A stretch of DNA of 64,000 bases from Streptococcus ruminantium (GCF_003609975.1 NZ_AP018400.1:1996501-2060500); one strand, 5' to 3'; positions 1 to 8,482 are shown, counted from the stretch's first letter. Notes: a model not told the origin generated them from the letters alone. Numbers and translations are program-made.

Positions 1-62
1 TCATAAGTAAAATGCTTGTCCAACACTGCCTCTAGCACATCTAAAAAGCCATGTTTTGCCAT
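1..62 (-). CDS. DUF3013-like protein, N-terminal 20 residues (partial)
   Basis: Minus-strand ATG at 62 with a good ribosome site (AAGGGGAGATAAAC) just upstream; the frame stays open to the window edge and gives MAKHGFLDVLEAVLDKHFTY. The start resembles the streptococcal DUF3013 family (from memory), whose role is unknown. It starts 2 bases after the MazG-like gene stop, so the two are probably cotranscribed. Only 20 residues are visible. Confidence 0.6.
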   Translation of the reverse strand, partial: MAKHGFLDVLEAVLDKHFTY

Positions 63-64
63 GT

Positions 65-400
65 TTATCTCCCCTTTTCTATATATTCCAGCAAATTGGT
101 TTCGTGACCATATTTGACAGAAGCGCATTTGTCTTTCTCTATAATCGCCTCGGTTAAATCTAACTGATTGACAGCTGCGATAGCTACTGCGTAGTGAATG
201 ACATCGGCCAATTCTTCAGCTAGGCGACTCGATAAATCTTCCTCCTCGCTTACCATCTTACGGCCAGCACGCTTATTGAGCAGCTCTGCTACTTCACCCA
301 CTTCTTCCACTAATTTCATAAATAGGCTTTGTTCGGAAATTCCCATCTCATAATTGTCACGCAAGTATTCTTCCAAAACAGATACCGTCACTTGAACCAT
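65..400 (-). CDS. MazG-like nucleotide pyrophosphohydrolase family protein
   Basis: 111 residues, all-alpha, with the MazG/dUTPase-superfamily metal-binding signature: EExxE at residues 32-36 and a second acidic ExxD at 63-66 (EELAD). Members of this family hydrolyse non-canonical or excess nucleoside triphosphates to monophosphates; the substrate here cannot be told from sequence. The start at 400 follows AGGAGAAG. It is divergent from rarA, sharing a short intergenic region with a palindromic -10, and is followed within 2 bases by the DUF3013-like gene. Length is that of a stand-alone MazG-like domain, not of two-domain MazG. Confidence 0.75.
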   Translation of the reverse strand: MVQVTVSVLEEYLRDNYEMGISEQSLFMKLVEEVGEVAELLNKRAGRKMVSEEEDLSSRLAEELADVIHYAVAIAAVNQLDLTEAIIEKDKCASVKYGHETNLLEYIEKGR

Positions 401-430
401 CTTCTCCTATCCCCAACTCCTGAATTTGTA

Positions 431-445
431 GTATAATGATTATAC
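431..445. promoter_or_regulatory. Palindromic -10 region between divergent mazG-like and rarA genes
   Basis: GTATAATGATTATAC is an inverted repeat with a one-base centre, giving a TATAAT on each strand. It lies 25 bases before rarA and 31 before the MazG-like gene, so it can serve as a bidirectional -10. No convincing -35 is visible on the plus strand. Confidence 0.5.
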
Positions 446-469
446 CATAAAAGCACAGAAAGGAAGCCT

Positions 470-1744
470 ATGCCAGCCAATCTCGCCCTTCGCATGCGCC
501 CTAAATCTATTGATGATGTCATCGGTCAAGAACATCTGGTCGGTCCCGGAAAAATCATCCGTCGCATGATAGATGCCAACATGCTGTCATCCATGATTCT
601 CTACGGTCCTCCAGGCATTGGCAAAACCTCAATTGCCTCGGCGATTGCAGGCACAACAAAATACGCCTTTCGGACATTCAATGCCACGACGGATAACCAA
701 AAACGCCTACAGGAAATCGCTGAAGAAGCCAAATTTTCAGGTGGTCTTGTCTTACTTCTGGACGAAATCCATCGCCTCAACAAGACCAAGCAAGATTTTC
801 TTTTACCTCTCTTGGAAAATGGAAATATCATTATGATTGGAGCCACGACAGAAAATCCCTTCTTTGCCATTCTACCTGCCATTCGTAGTCGCGTACAGAT
901 TTTCGAGTTACAGCCCTTGGATACCAGTCATATTCGACAAGCCTTGGAAACAGCTTTGCTAGATACAGAGAGAGGCTTCGCCTTCCCCGTCACCATTGAA
1001 CCAGAAGCTCTAGATTTCCTAGCCAATGCCACCAATGGTGATTTGCGTGCTGCCTACAATTCACTGGAATTAGCCGTTCTATCCACAAAAGAAACAAATG
1101 GCAACCGCCATATTGACCTTGACGCTGTGGAAAATAGCCTACAAAAATCCTATATCAGTATGGATAAGAGTGGGGATGCTCACTATGACATCCTATCCGC
1201 CCTACAAAAATCAATTCGAGGTAGCGATGTCAATGCCAGCCTCCACTATGCTGCCCGCTTGATTGAGGCTGGAGACCTGCCTAGTTTGGCTCGCCGCTTG
1301 ACCGTCATTGCCTATGAAGACATCGGTTTAGCCAACCCAGAAGCGCAGCTCCACACGGTAACAGCCCTTGAAGCAGCACAAAAAATCGGTTTCCCAGAAG
1401 CACGGATTTTGATTGCCAACATTGTCATCGACCTTGCCCTGTCTCCCAAGTCAAATTCCGCCTATCTGGCTATGGATGCAGCTCTAGCTGATTTGCAAAA
1501 AAAGGGACATTTACCAATCCCAAACCACTTGCGGGATGGACACTACGCTGGTAGCAAAGAGTTAGGCAATGCGATTGGCTACCGCTACCCTCATTCCTAT
1601 CCGGAAAAATGGGTCAACCAACAATACCTACCTGATAAGTTACTGACTGCAAACTACTTCACTGCCAACGATACTGGAAAATATGAGCGCGCTTTAGGCA
1701 TGACCCAAGAAAAAATAAAAAATTTGAAAAAAATAAAATCGTAA
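470..1744 (+). CDS. rarA: Replication-associated recombination protein RarA (MgsA/YrvN)
   Basis: 424 residues, the usual length of RarA. AAA+ ATPase: Walker A GPPGIGKT at 46-53, Walker B LLLDEIH around 95-101, sensor-1 region GATTENP near 124-130, then an arginine-finger-type IRSR. The C-terminal half is the RarA tetramerisation/clamp-loader-like region. RarA acts at stalled or damaged replication forks. Start chosen at the ATG preceded by AAAGGAAG. The gene is followed by 6S RNA, the same neighbourhood seen for yrvN in Bacillus. Confidence 0.93.
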   Translation: MPANLALRMRPKSIDDVIGQEHLVGPGKIIRRMIDANMLSSMILYGPPGIGKTSIASAIAGTTKYAFRTFNATTDNQKRLQEIAEEAKFSGGLVLLLDEIHRLNKTKQDFLLPLLENGNIIMIGATTENPFFAILPAIRSRVQIFELQPLDTSHIRQALETALLDTERGFAFPVTIEPEALDFLANATNGDLRAAYNSLELAVLSTKETNGNRHIDLDAVENSLQKSYISMDKSGDAHYDILSALQKSIRGSDVNASLHYAARLIEAGDLPSLARRLTVIAYEDIGLANPEAQLHTVTALEAAQKIGFPEARILIANIVIDLALSPKSNSAYLAMDAALADLQKKGHLPIPNHLRDGHYAGSKELGNAIGYRYPHSYPEKWVNQQYLPDKLLTANYFTANDTGKYERALGMTQEKIKNLKKIKS

Positions 1745-1775
1745 ATCCCTTGATAGAACAGGGATTTAGATTCTC
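1743..1775 (+). terminator. Probable rarA terminator
   Basis: AAATCCCT at 1743-1750 pairs with AGGGATTT at 1760-1767, followed by a T-rich stretch (CTCTTTTG). It lies directly on the rarA stop codon and before the 6S promoter. Confidence 0.6.
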
Positions 1776-1813
1776 TTTTGTTGACATCGCTTACATTTTT
1801 TTGATTTTTCCTC

Positions 1814-1841
1814 TTGATTTTTCCAAAAAATGTGGTAATAT
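1814..1841 (+). promoter_or_regulatory. Promoter of 6S RNA / tRNA-Lys
   Basis: TTGATT at 1814-1819, 16-base spacer, extended -10 TGG-TAATAT with the hexamer at 1836-1841. This would start transcription near 1848, just before the 6S RNA closing stem. Confidence 0.6.
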
Positions 1842-1847
1842 TAAGTT

Positions 1848-2047
1848 AGAAATAAGAACTGCTGTGGTATACGAATTCATACCTATGTGTTGACCGACTA
1901 TTTTTGTATTACTAGGGAGACAAAGATCTTCTGACAGTATGCAAGCTGGCACACCCAGAAGCAACTAAGTCCGAAACGTGTCACCCACCTGCTTTTAGCG
2001 TGCGGGATCAATACAATTCATGGATAACCGGTACCAATACAGCATTT
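1848..2047 (+). ncRNA. ssrS: 6S RNA
   Basis: A roughly 200-nt non-coding stretch with its own promoter. The ends form a closing stem: GCTGT-GGTA near 1860 pairs with TACC-(AAT)-ACAGC near 2031-2043. The large interior is purine/pyrimidine imbalanced, as in the 6S open-promoter-like bubble. It lies directly downstream of rarA and upstream of a tRNA, matching the conserved 6S/yrvN neighbourhood in Firmicutes. 6S RNA binds the housekeeping RNA polymerase holoenzyme. The ends are estimates; no covariance model was run. Confidence 0.75.
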
Positions 2048-2058
2048 TTATTTTCTAT

Positions 2059-2131
2059 CCTTCCTTAGCTCAGCTGGCAGAGCAGCGGACTCTTAATCCG
2101 TGGGTCGTAGGTTCGATCCCTACAGGGAGGA
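2059..2131 (+). tRNA. tRNA-Lys (CTT)
   Basis: 73-nt cloverleaf: acceptor CCTTCCT/AGGGAGG, anticodon stem GCGGA/TCCGT with loop CTCTTAA (anticodon CTT), T-stem GTAGG/CCTAC with loop TTCGATC, discriminator A. CCA is not encoded. It lies about 12 bases after the 6S RNA, so the two may share a transcript. Confidence 0.95.
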
Positions 2132-2147
2132 TTGGTTGATATGTGGG

Positions 2148-2180
2148 AAAGTCTTGTTTTACAAGGCTTTTTCTCATTTT
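2148..2180 (+). terminator. Terminator after tRNA-Lys
   Basis: AAAGTCTTG (2148-2156) pairs with CAAGGCTTT (2162-2170), then TTCTCATTTT. It ends the 6S/tRNA transcript. Confidence 0.75.
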
Positions 2181-2522
2181 ATGATAGATTTTGATCCAGA
2201 TATGGTCGAAAATCTTTTCTTTTAGTCCTAACTTTCTATGTTTTGAGCTCTCTACCTATTCTCATCTTCTCTTTCAACGATGACCAAAAATCTTTTTAAA
2301 GCCGTTTTTATCGTTTTGATTTTGTCTGCCTTATCGCAAAATTTCCTTTCAATTTTTTGGAGTTCCCTATATGACTTATCATTGTCTATCTATCATGTAA
2401 TTCTTTTGTGTTTTTGTTCTGTATCCTATTGTCAAACCTCCCCTCGTAAGCTATCCTATACGTAGAACGCGTTTTCATTCTAGGTACCTGGATAAAATAC
2501 CATTTTAGTTAAAGAGGTTAAT
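2181..2522 (+). other. AT-rich intergenic region before the repeat-protein gene
   Basis: No supported gene. A 61-codon hydrophobic frame (2280-2465) lacks a ribosome site and recognisable family. Close to the next gene, GATAAAATACC near 2490 could be a -10, and AAAGAGG lies 7 bases before the ATG at 2523. Confidence 0.4.
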
Positions 2523-3125
2523 ATGTTTACTATTACTAACAAAAAGTTTTCTGCCCGTATTCTAGCAATGACAGGCGCTCTACTTCTTACCATTTTAGCT
2601 CCATCTGCTAGTGCCGAAGAAAATTATAACGGAGACACTCGCCTAGCTGGCTATCTCTACTCCCGTGGTTTGACTAACAATGACTATGGAAATGAAGAAA
2701 AGCATGACTATAACGGAGACACTCGCCTAGCTGGCTATCTCTACTCCCGTGGTTTGACTAACAATGACTACGGAAATGAAGAAAAGCATGACTACAACGG
2801 AGACACTCGTCTAGCTGGTTACCTTTACTCTCGTGGTTTGACTAACAATGACTATGGAAATGAAGAAAAGCATGACTACAACGGAGACACTCGTCTAGCT
2901 GGCTATCTCTACTCCCGTGGTTTGACTAACAATGACTATGGAAATGAAGAAAAGCATGACTACAACGGAGACACTCGTCTAGCTGGCTATCTCTACTCCC
3001 GTGGTTTGACTAACAATGACTATGGAAATGAAGAAAAGCATGACTATAACGGAGACACTCGCCTAGCTGGCTATCTATACTCTCGTGGTTTGACTAACAA
3101 CAACTACGAATACGGAGACAAATAG
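2523..3125 (+). CDS. Secreted protein of six 28-residue tandem repeats, unknown function
   Basis: 200 residues. Residues 1-31 are a signal peptide with a positive start, hydrophobic core LLLTILAP and an AxA-type cleavage site (SASA before EEN). From residue 35 there are five full copies plus one shortened copy of a 28-residue unit whose core is NGDTRLAGYLYSRGLTNN, ending in the acidic/basic linker YGNEEKHD. The units are almost identical even at DNA level (84-base period), so copy number probably varies between strains. No cysteine, LPXTG anchor or TM segment; it should be released or held by wall affinity. The regular core-plus-charged-linker pattern is also what a multi-copy peptide precursor would look like. 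I do not recognise the repeat. Confidence 0.7.
   Translation: MFTITNKKFSARILAMTGALLLTILAPSASAEENYNGDTRLAGYLYSRGLTNNDYGNEEKHDYNGDTRLAGYLYSRGLTNNDYGNEEKHDYNGDTRLAGYLYSRGLTNNDYGNEEKHDYNGDTRLAGYLYSRGLTNNDYGNEEKHDYNGDTRLAGYLYSRGLTNNDYGNEEKHDYNGDTRLAGYLYSRGLTNNNYEYGDK
2625..3125 (+). repeat. 84-bp coding tandem repeat, 6 copies
   Basis: Units start at 2625, 2709, 2793, 2877, 2961 and 3045 (the last is 78 bases plus the stop). Differences between units are nearly all silent third-base changes, showing recent duplication or gene conversion. Confidence 0.9.
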
Positions 3126-3179
3126 GACTATAGCGGACACACTTGCTTAGCTAGTTGCCTTTGTTAGTGTGGTCTTGAT
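3126..3179 (+). pseudogene. Decayed seventh repeat unit after the stop codon
   Basis: Directly after the stop codon, GACTATAGCGGACACACTTG and the following bases align with the repeat start GACTATAACGGAGACACTCG and continue to match through the GCTAG/GCTGG and GTGG positions. The present stop therefore lies inside an older, longer array, and the last unit has decayed. Confidence 0.7.
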
Positions 3180-3736
3180 CTATCATCGCCACAAATATAA
3201 ACTTATCCATAATAAATAGGAATTCCCTCAAATTTATCAATGATTTTTAGAGTCATTATTCACGTTTTCTACACCTTTTCTGAACTACATAAGATGTGAA
3301 ATGCTTTTGAGATAAAACCATAACAACTCTATTACATTATGGAGTCAGAGAAAAACTAGTTGATAAATGAAACACAGAAACATGTTGACTTGATGCATTT
3401 CAAGAATCCAACATTTTCTGTGTTTTTCATTCTCTTTCAAACCAAGAAGAGATAAAATGACAGTGTAAACATATAGCGAAGCCTATTCCCATGCACATAA
3501 AACAGGATTGGATAGACTCATAAGCTTATCTTCCTACCCCTTATTCCCCAAGCCTTTTTCATAACGTGACCAGCCACTGTTATCCTTTATTCAAGCAGGC
3601 GCAAATCATTTTTTCATCTGGCTTAATTTGACAAATTGCGTTATAATGAAAGGTAGATTCATTTTTACTATCAACTGTTTTTAATAAAAATGAACAAACG
3701 ACTCGGTAAGTACATTTTATACATGAGGAGAAATCC
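3180..3736 (+). other. Long intergenic region before the peptide-island operon
   Basis: No supported gene. It contains the hairpin repeat at 3371-3425. A TATAAT at 3642-3647 has only a poor -35 (a TTGACA at 3628 is too close), so the operon promoter is uncertain. Otherwise nothing recognised. Confidence 0.4.
3371..3425 (+). repeat. Hairpin repeat, copy 1
   Basis: AACACAGAAA at 3371 pairs with TTTCTGTGTT near 3414-3424; the inner bases TTGACTTGATG and TTCAAGAATCCAA also pair in part. A near-identical copy lies at 8021-8076. The two copies flank the operon at 3737-7996. Confidence 0.75.
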
Positions 3737-4192
3737 GTGAATCACTCACAAATCAGAGAAGAACTAGAAGCAGGACGCTCAGTGATTTATGTAACACAGG
3801 GCATCAGCATGCGTCCGCTCTTGTATGATAAACGCCATAAAAAAGCCACACAAATCCGTTTAGAACCCCTCCCAGATCACTCATTAAAAATAGGGGACAT
3901 CCCAATCTTCCAAAAAAAGTCAAACGGTCAACTTGTCCTCCACCGCATCATCCATCAGGATGAGCAGTATTACTACACACGGGGAGATAACTGCCTGCAC
4001 GGGGAGACAGTAGCAAGAGAGCAGGTTTTTGGTTATGTGACCAAAATCTATCGGAAAGGGAAGTGGTTCTCTACAGACCACAAAGGCTATAGGATCTATG
4101 TATCCATCTGGCTACATAGCCTCTGGCTTCGCAAACCCTTCATGTTGCTCCGTCAACAGCTATCACGACTAAAAAGAAAGATTCAAGGGTAA
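3737..4192 (+). CDS. S24/S26-family serine peptidase-like protein
   Basis: 151 residues from a GTG start preceded by GAGGAGAAATCC. It has the signal-peptidase-I fold signature GISMRP (Ser24), then VLHRII with a conserved His, and TRGDN around residue 90. This Ser/His/Asp pattern is that of the S26B (SEC11-like) subgroup rather than the Ser/Lys LepB type. No clear N-terminal membrane anchor; a hydrophobic stretch (YVSIWLHSLW) lies near the C-terminus. Proteins of this kind recur in RiPP gene clusters, often beside PqqD, HPr-kinase-like and nucleotidyltransferase genes. Its likely role here is leader removal or maturation (inference). Its stop overlaps the ABC gene start by one base. Confidence 0.7.
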   Translation: MNHSQIREELEAGRSVIYVTQGISMRPLLYDKRHKKATQIRLEPLPDHSLKIGDIPIFQKKSNGQLVLHRIIHQDEQYYYTRGDNCLHGETVAREQVFGYVTKIYRKGKWFSTDHKGYRIYVSIWLHSLWLRKPFMLLRQQLSRLKRKIQG

Positions 4193-5895
4193 TGAAAGAA
4201 CTACACCACCCACCCATAAAAGATGTTTTTACATGGCTATTTTCTATATTGCCAGTTTCCAAGAAACTGCAAATCGCTTTTCTCTGCCTCTTGGAGCTGA
4301 TTTCCTCTATTTTTTCCGTACTCTTTGTCTTGTATTTTCGCAATATCATTGATGCGGCAGTTGCAAAAAATAGTAACGAACTTTGGTTTTCAGCCTTCAT
4401 GCTCTTATTTATTATAGCAGTGCAAATACTAGCTCACGCATTTCAACGTTATTGGGGGGAAGCAACGAGAGCTGACATTGAAAATCACTTTAAGACTTAT
4501 CTGCTAACAACACTTTTTCAAAGGGAATATCAATCCATTTCCCAAATTCATACGGGCGAATGGCAGACTCGCTTGACTTCTGATACAGGGATTATCTCAC
4601 GAGGAATGGCAACCGTCTTGCCAGGACTGGTCGGTATGGTGAGTCGGCTTGTTGCGATTCTACTAATGCTCAGCCATATTCAACCCCAATTTTTATGGCT
4701 CATCTTTCCAATGGGACTCATCTATCTCTTGATTGGTCTTGGAATGAAGCTAAAACTACGTCGCCTTTATCGCAATATTCAAGAAAAAACGAGCCAATTA
4801 CAGGTTTTCTACAAGGATTATCTCAGCAGTCTCTTAGTGATAAAGACCTTTTCTATTGAAAAAAAGGTTGAAGAGCAAGCTCATGACTACCTAGAACAGC
4901 ATAAAAAAGCCAGACTGGAGCAGACTACTTTTTCAAATATCAATATCACAGCCCTCAGTCTAGTCTTGCAGACAGCCTATATCTTATCAGCCATCTATTG
5001 TGCCTATGGTATCTATACAGGCGCAATCTCCTACGGAGCCTTTGTAGCCATTACACGCTTGGTTGCTCAAGTCAGCCAACCCTTTTCGACTGCAACCAGC
5101 TACATTCCAAGTTTTTACTCAACCTTGGTGAGCTGCGAACGATTGATGGAGGTTAGCCAGATGAATGCTGTACGAGGAGAAGCTAAGTCCTATTCAGAAA
5201 TCGAGGAAGTCTACGAAAAACTTGATGCCATTGTCTTTGAGGAGGCTAGTTTTTCCTACACAGGACGCAATCTCTTTGCCAATCTCCAGCTAGACATTCA
5301 AAAAGGGGACTACATCGCCTTTTCTGGCCCTTCTGGCTGTGGCAAAAGCACCTTGACCAAGCTGATTCTTTCCATCTACGATCTACAAGCAGGGCAGCGC
5401 TTCTTGCGCTTGACAGACGGAAAAACCATCCCATTAGATGCTCGTTTTCATCGCCTATTTGCCTATGTGCCACAGGTTAAGCATTTAATGGTTGGAACAA
5501 TTCGTCAGGTCGTCACCTTTTCAGAAAACCTGTCTGCGGATGAGGAGCGATTACTGTGGCAAGCACTTGAGTTGGCCTGCGCACGAGAATTGGTTGAAAA
5601 TCTTTCACAGGGCTTAGATTTTGTCTTGGGCGAAGACGGCTCAGGCTTGTCTGAAGGACAGTTGCAACGTTTATCCATTGCACGCGCCATCTATTCTCAA
5701 TCACCTATTCTAGTGCTAGATGAATCCACCAGTGCCTTAGATGAGGAGACAGAAAAAGCTATTTTAGAAAATCTCAAGGCAATGACAGATAGGACAATGA
5801 TTATTGTAACCCATAGACCAGCAGCCTTAGGCATCTGCAACAAACAACTCCATTTTTCCGAGTCAGGAGTGGAGTTAAAATACCGAATGAATTAG
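4192..5895 (+). CDS. ABC transporter, fused membrane and ATPase domains
   Basis: 567 residues: an N-terminal six-helix exporter-type membrane domain (about 25-320) and a C-terminal ATPase with Walker A GPSGCGKST, signature LSEGQ (the second G of the usual LSGGQ is E) and Walker B ILVLDEST. There is no N-terminal C39 peptidase domain. It is translationally coupled to the S26-like gene and followed by the nucleotidyltransferase, so it is the probable exporter of the peptides encoded at 10.9-11.6 kb (inference). Confidence 0.8.
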   Translation: MKELHHPPIKDVFTWLFSILPVSKKLQIAFLCLLELISSIFSVLFVLYFRNIIDAAVAKNSNELWFSAFMLLFIIAVQILAHAFQRYWGEATRADIENHFKTYLLTTLFQREYQSISQIHTGEWQTRLTSDTGIISRGMATVLPGLVGMVSRLVAILLMLSHIQPQFLWLIFPMGLIYLLIGLGMKLKLRRLYRNIQEKTSQLQVFYKDYLSSLLVIKTFSIEKKVEEQAHDYLEQHKKARLEQTTFSNINITALSLVLQTAYILSAIYCAYGIYTGAISYGAFVAITRLVAQVSQPFSTATSYIPSFYSTLVSCERLMEVSQMNAVRGEAKSYSEIEEVYEKLDAIVFEEASFSYTGRNLFANLQLDIQKGDYIAFSGPSGCGKSTLTKLILSIYDLQAGQRFLRLTDGKTIPLDARFHRLFAYVPQVKHLMVGTIRQVVTFSENLSADEERLLWQALELACARELVENLSQGLDFVLGEDGSGLSEGQLQRLSIARAIYSQSPILVLDESTSALDEETEKAILENLKAMTDRTMIIVTHRPAALGICNKQLHFSESGVELKYRMN

Positions 5896-5905
5896 AAAGA
5901 AACGT

Positions 5906-7027
5906 ATGTTTTCACAAACACAAGAAGATTTACTCTATTTATTGGCACATTACCTTCAAAAAAAGCCAATCTGTCAGGAGAAAATAGCTCAGATGAACTT
6001 GGAAAAACTTTACAGTTTCTCCAAATTTCACAGCTTGTCCGCTATGGTAGCCATGATATTAGAAGATTCTATTGATCTGCCTCAAGATTTTCAGGAATCC
6101 AAAAATCAAGCTATCCGCCGAGAATTATTATTTGATCATGAACGCCAAAAGATTACCAGATGGTTGTCCCAGGAAGGTATTTGGTACATGGAACTAAAAG
6201 GGATTCACCTAAAGAAATACTATCCTAAGCTGGGGATGCGGGTCATGTCGGATAATGATATTCTCTTTGATGAAACTTTTGAAAAAGAAGTCAGAGAATT
6301 TTTCAAAAAAGAAGGCTACGAATTTATCTATGAAATCAACGTTGATGCCTATATGAAAAAACCAATCTTTCATTTTGAAATGCATCGAACACTAATCGAT
6401 CCACTCATTTCATCACTAGATAAGATCGGAAAAAATTACTATAAAGACATCAAGGAGCGCCTCATTCAAGATCAGGACAATCCTTTCGCTTATCGTTTCT
6501 GTTTGGAAGATTTTTATCTCTACCAACTGATTCATGACTACAAGCACTATTCGGAATCGGGTACCGGTATCCGCAGCCTGGTAGACCTTTTCTTACTCCT
6601 AGAAGCTGAACAAAACAAGATGGATTGGACATATATCCGTCAGGAACTGGAAAAAATTGGCTTGACAAACTTTGAAGAGCAACATAGGTCCTTAGCCTTT
6701 AAGCTATTTGGTTCAGAGGCAGTTCCCTTAAAAGATTTGACAGAGGAAGAAATGAGAGTCCTTTCCTATATGCTCTCATCAGGAACCTATGGCTTAAAGG
6801 ATAACCAGATTATCAACCAATTGGAAAACCATAGTGGCAATTCACTTACCTATTGGAAAGAACAATTCTTTCCACCAGTGGAGCGACTGCGCTTGGTATT
6901 TCCTATCCTACAAAAACATCCCTATCTTCTTCCTTTTATCTATATCTATCGTTGGGTTCCAACCAAGAAAAGGTTGCAAAAATTTTCAAGTATAGTTCGT
7001 ATTATGTCGAGGAAAAAAGAGAAATAA
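5906..7027 (+). CDS. Nucleotidyltransferase family protein (PF14907-like)
   Basis: 373 residues. The central motif YMELKGIHLKKYYP followed by R-x-MSDNDILF matches the family pattern KG-x-x-L-x-x-x-YP...R-x-x-x-DxDxL; the SDND acidic pair would bind metal. This family occurs in lasso peptide and other RiPP clusters, and in capsule loci, where it is thought to transfer a nucleotidyl group, though few are characterised. It follows the ABC gene by 10 bases in one operon. Substrate unknown; modification of the peptide products is an inference from context. Confidence 0.65.
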   Translation: MFSQTQEDLLYLLAHYLQKKPICQEKIAQMNLEKLYSFSKFHSLSAMVAMILEDSIDLPQDFQESKNQAIRRELLFDHERQKITRWLSQEGIWYMELKGIHLKKYYPKLGMRVMSDNDILFDETFEKEVREFFKKEGYEFIYEINVDAYMKKPIFHFEMHRTLIDPLISSLDKIGKNYYKDIKERLIQDQDNPFAYRFCLEDFYLYQLIHDYKHYSESGTGIRSLVDLFLLLEAEQNKMDWTYIRQELEKIGLTNFEEQHRSLAFKLFGSEAVPLKDLTEEEMRVLSYMLSSGTYGLKDNQIINQLENHSGNSLTYWKEQFFPPVERLRLVFPILQKHPYLLPFIYIYRWVPTKKRLQKFSSIVRIMSRKKEK

Positions 7028-7048
7028 CACAGTATAGAAAGAGATGTA

Positions 7049-7996
7049 ATGAAAAAATATTTTTGCTTTACCAATATGCAGGTTATGATCGCTCTGATGA
7101 AGTATAAAAAAGAGGAACCCATGGCCCTCTTTCTCAATCGGAATGTTCGCGGCTATCAAGAACTCGCAGAAAGGATTAACATCCTCTTTCCAGATATTTG
7201 GGTCAAGATCCTGACAGCAGATGTCGTCCAAGCAGAAATGTATTTTGACTGGCTAGAAGATGAAGACCAAATCTACCTCTTTAACGATGCCGATCAGATT
7301 GGTCAAGCCTTTCGAGATAAGCGCTATCCCTACCATCTGATAGAAGACGGTTTAAATTTTCATTATCACCATGCACAGTTGAAAAATCTGACAGATAAGG
7401 ACCCTGTCAACGGATTGTACGGTTCCAGTCCCGTCTGTCTAGATATTGAGATCAATGACCTCAGCAAAATCAAAGACAATACCTATTATGCCCAGTTTCT
7501 GGATAAATTTATCGAAGTTCCTCGTCAAGCTTTATTTGAAAGCCAAGAGGAGGCGCACTTACAAAAGCTTTTTGAACTCTATCAGTTAGAAAATCTAGAG
7601 CTTACCTCGCCATCCTATTTGATACTGACCCAGCCTTTAGCGGAGGACTTTTGGAAGAGTTTTAGAAAGGCAGACAAGAGTCCAGACTACGTAAAGCAGT
7701 ATTATTTTTATTTTAAAATAGCGCAAGAGGCGCAAGAAGCTGGTTACCATGTCTACCTCAAGCCACACCCAAGGGATGACCTTGATTACACAGAAATCCC
7801 GGGTGTTACAGTGCTACCAAGGTATACACCGATGGAAATGCTAGACCTACACCTCTCAAGCTCCTTTGATGTAGTGGCGACACTTATGTCTTCTTGTGTC
7901 GATGGCTTGACAAAGGTCAAAGAAAAAAGAGTAATCTACACAGAAGAAAAGGCAAAACAAGATGCGGCTGGACAAAAGACAGCTTCCACTGTATAA
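7049..7996 (+). CDS. Polysialyltransferase-like glycosyltransferase (PF07388-like)
   Basis: 315 residues. The C-terminal half has the pattern seen in the alpha-2,8-polysialyltransferase/GT52-type superfamily: GYHVYLKPHPRDD near residues 231-243, then PGVTVLPRYTPMEMLDL, and an SS/DVVATLMSS stretch near the donor site. It is last in the plus-strand operon, 21 bases after the nucleotidyltransferase. It could transfer a sugar onto the island's peptides or onto a surface glycan; the donor cannot be told. A hairpin repeat follows 24 bases after the stop. Confidence 0.55.
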   Translation: MKKYFCFTNMQVMIALMKYKKEEPMALFLNRNVRGYQELAERINILFPDIWVKILTADVVQAEMYFDWLEDEDQIYLFNDADQIGQAFRDKRYPYHLIEDGLNFHYHHAQLKNLTDKDPVNGLYGSSPVCLDIEINDLSKIKDNTYYAQFLDKFIEVPRQALFESQEEAHLQKLFELYQLENLELTSPSYLILTQPLAEDFWKSFRKADKSPDYVKQYYFYFKIAQEAQEAGYHVYLKPHPRDDLDYTEIPGVTVLPRYTPMEMLDLHLSSSFDVVATLMSSCVDGLTKVKEKRVIYTEEKAKQDAAGQKTASTV

Positions 7997-8020
7997 AGTA
8001 TCCGCCTAAACAAAATCAAA

Positions 8021-8076
8021 AACACAGAAAATATTGACTTGATGTATTCAAGAATTCAATATTTTCTGTGTTTTTT
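8021..8076 (+). repeat. Hairpin repeat, copy 2 (also possible terminator)
   Basis: AACACAGAAAATATTGA pairs with TTCAATATTTTCTGTGTT, followed by a run of T. It is nearly the same sequence as 3371-3425, in the same orientation. It can terminate the plus-strand operon; together the two copies bracket that operon. Confidence 0.8.
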
Positions 8077-8168
8077 AGCTCACTTTGCAATGGAAGTTTA
8101 TCAAACCAAGTCTACGCTTGACTTTCAAAGAATAACGTTGAAAAGCAGTCCAAGACCCAATCCGAGGC

Positions 8169-8447
8169 TTAATTTGAGTAATTCTCAAGCAAGCCAATCT
8201 CATCCAACTCCTGCAAAAGTTTCCCCAAGTCCTCGGCTGCTTCTTGAGGGCTGACGGTATATTCTTTGCAGAGAATACCTACCAACTCCTCTTTGCTGAT
8301 GTCAGACTGAAGCTTCTCTAAAATAAAATGAGTAGTCGCATTGTAACGGATCATGCCATTAAATGTTTCTGCTAAGTCTCCCATGGTGATACCGATATAT
8401 TCATCATCACGGTCATGATGTAGTAGGATTCCTTCTTTTAGTTTCAT
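8169..8447 (-). CDS. PqqD-like peptide chaperone (RiPP recognition element)
   Basis: 92 residues with the PqqD-fold pattern: an N-terminal beta region (EYIGITMGDLAETFNGMIRYN), then NATTHFILEKLQ and helices ending LLQELDEIGLLE. PqqD domains bind the leader peptides of RiPP precursors, including lasso precursors whose leaders carry YxxPxL-type motifs. The four peptides at 10.9-11.6 kb carry YKKPEF, a fair match to such a motif. Start preceded by AGGAGAAACAG. It is the last gene of a three-gene minus-strand operon. Confidence 0.75.
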   Translation of the reverse strand: MKLKEGILLHHDRDDEYIGITMGDLAETFNGMIRYNATTHFILEKLQSDISKEELVGILCKEYTVSPQEAAEDLGKLLQELDEIGLLENYSN

Positions 8448-8482
8448 CTGTTTCTCCTATGGTAATAAGTTCGTTGATAATG

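Noticed and set aside
2280..2465. 61-codon hydrophobic frame after the tRNA
   Set aside because: No ribosome site, no family, low-complexity T-rich sequence that gives hydrophobic residues by chance.
8039..8254. 71-codon plus-strand frame
   Set aside because: It runs through the hairpin repeat and antisense to the end of the PqqD-like gene; no ribosome site.
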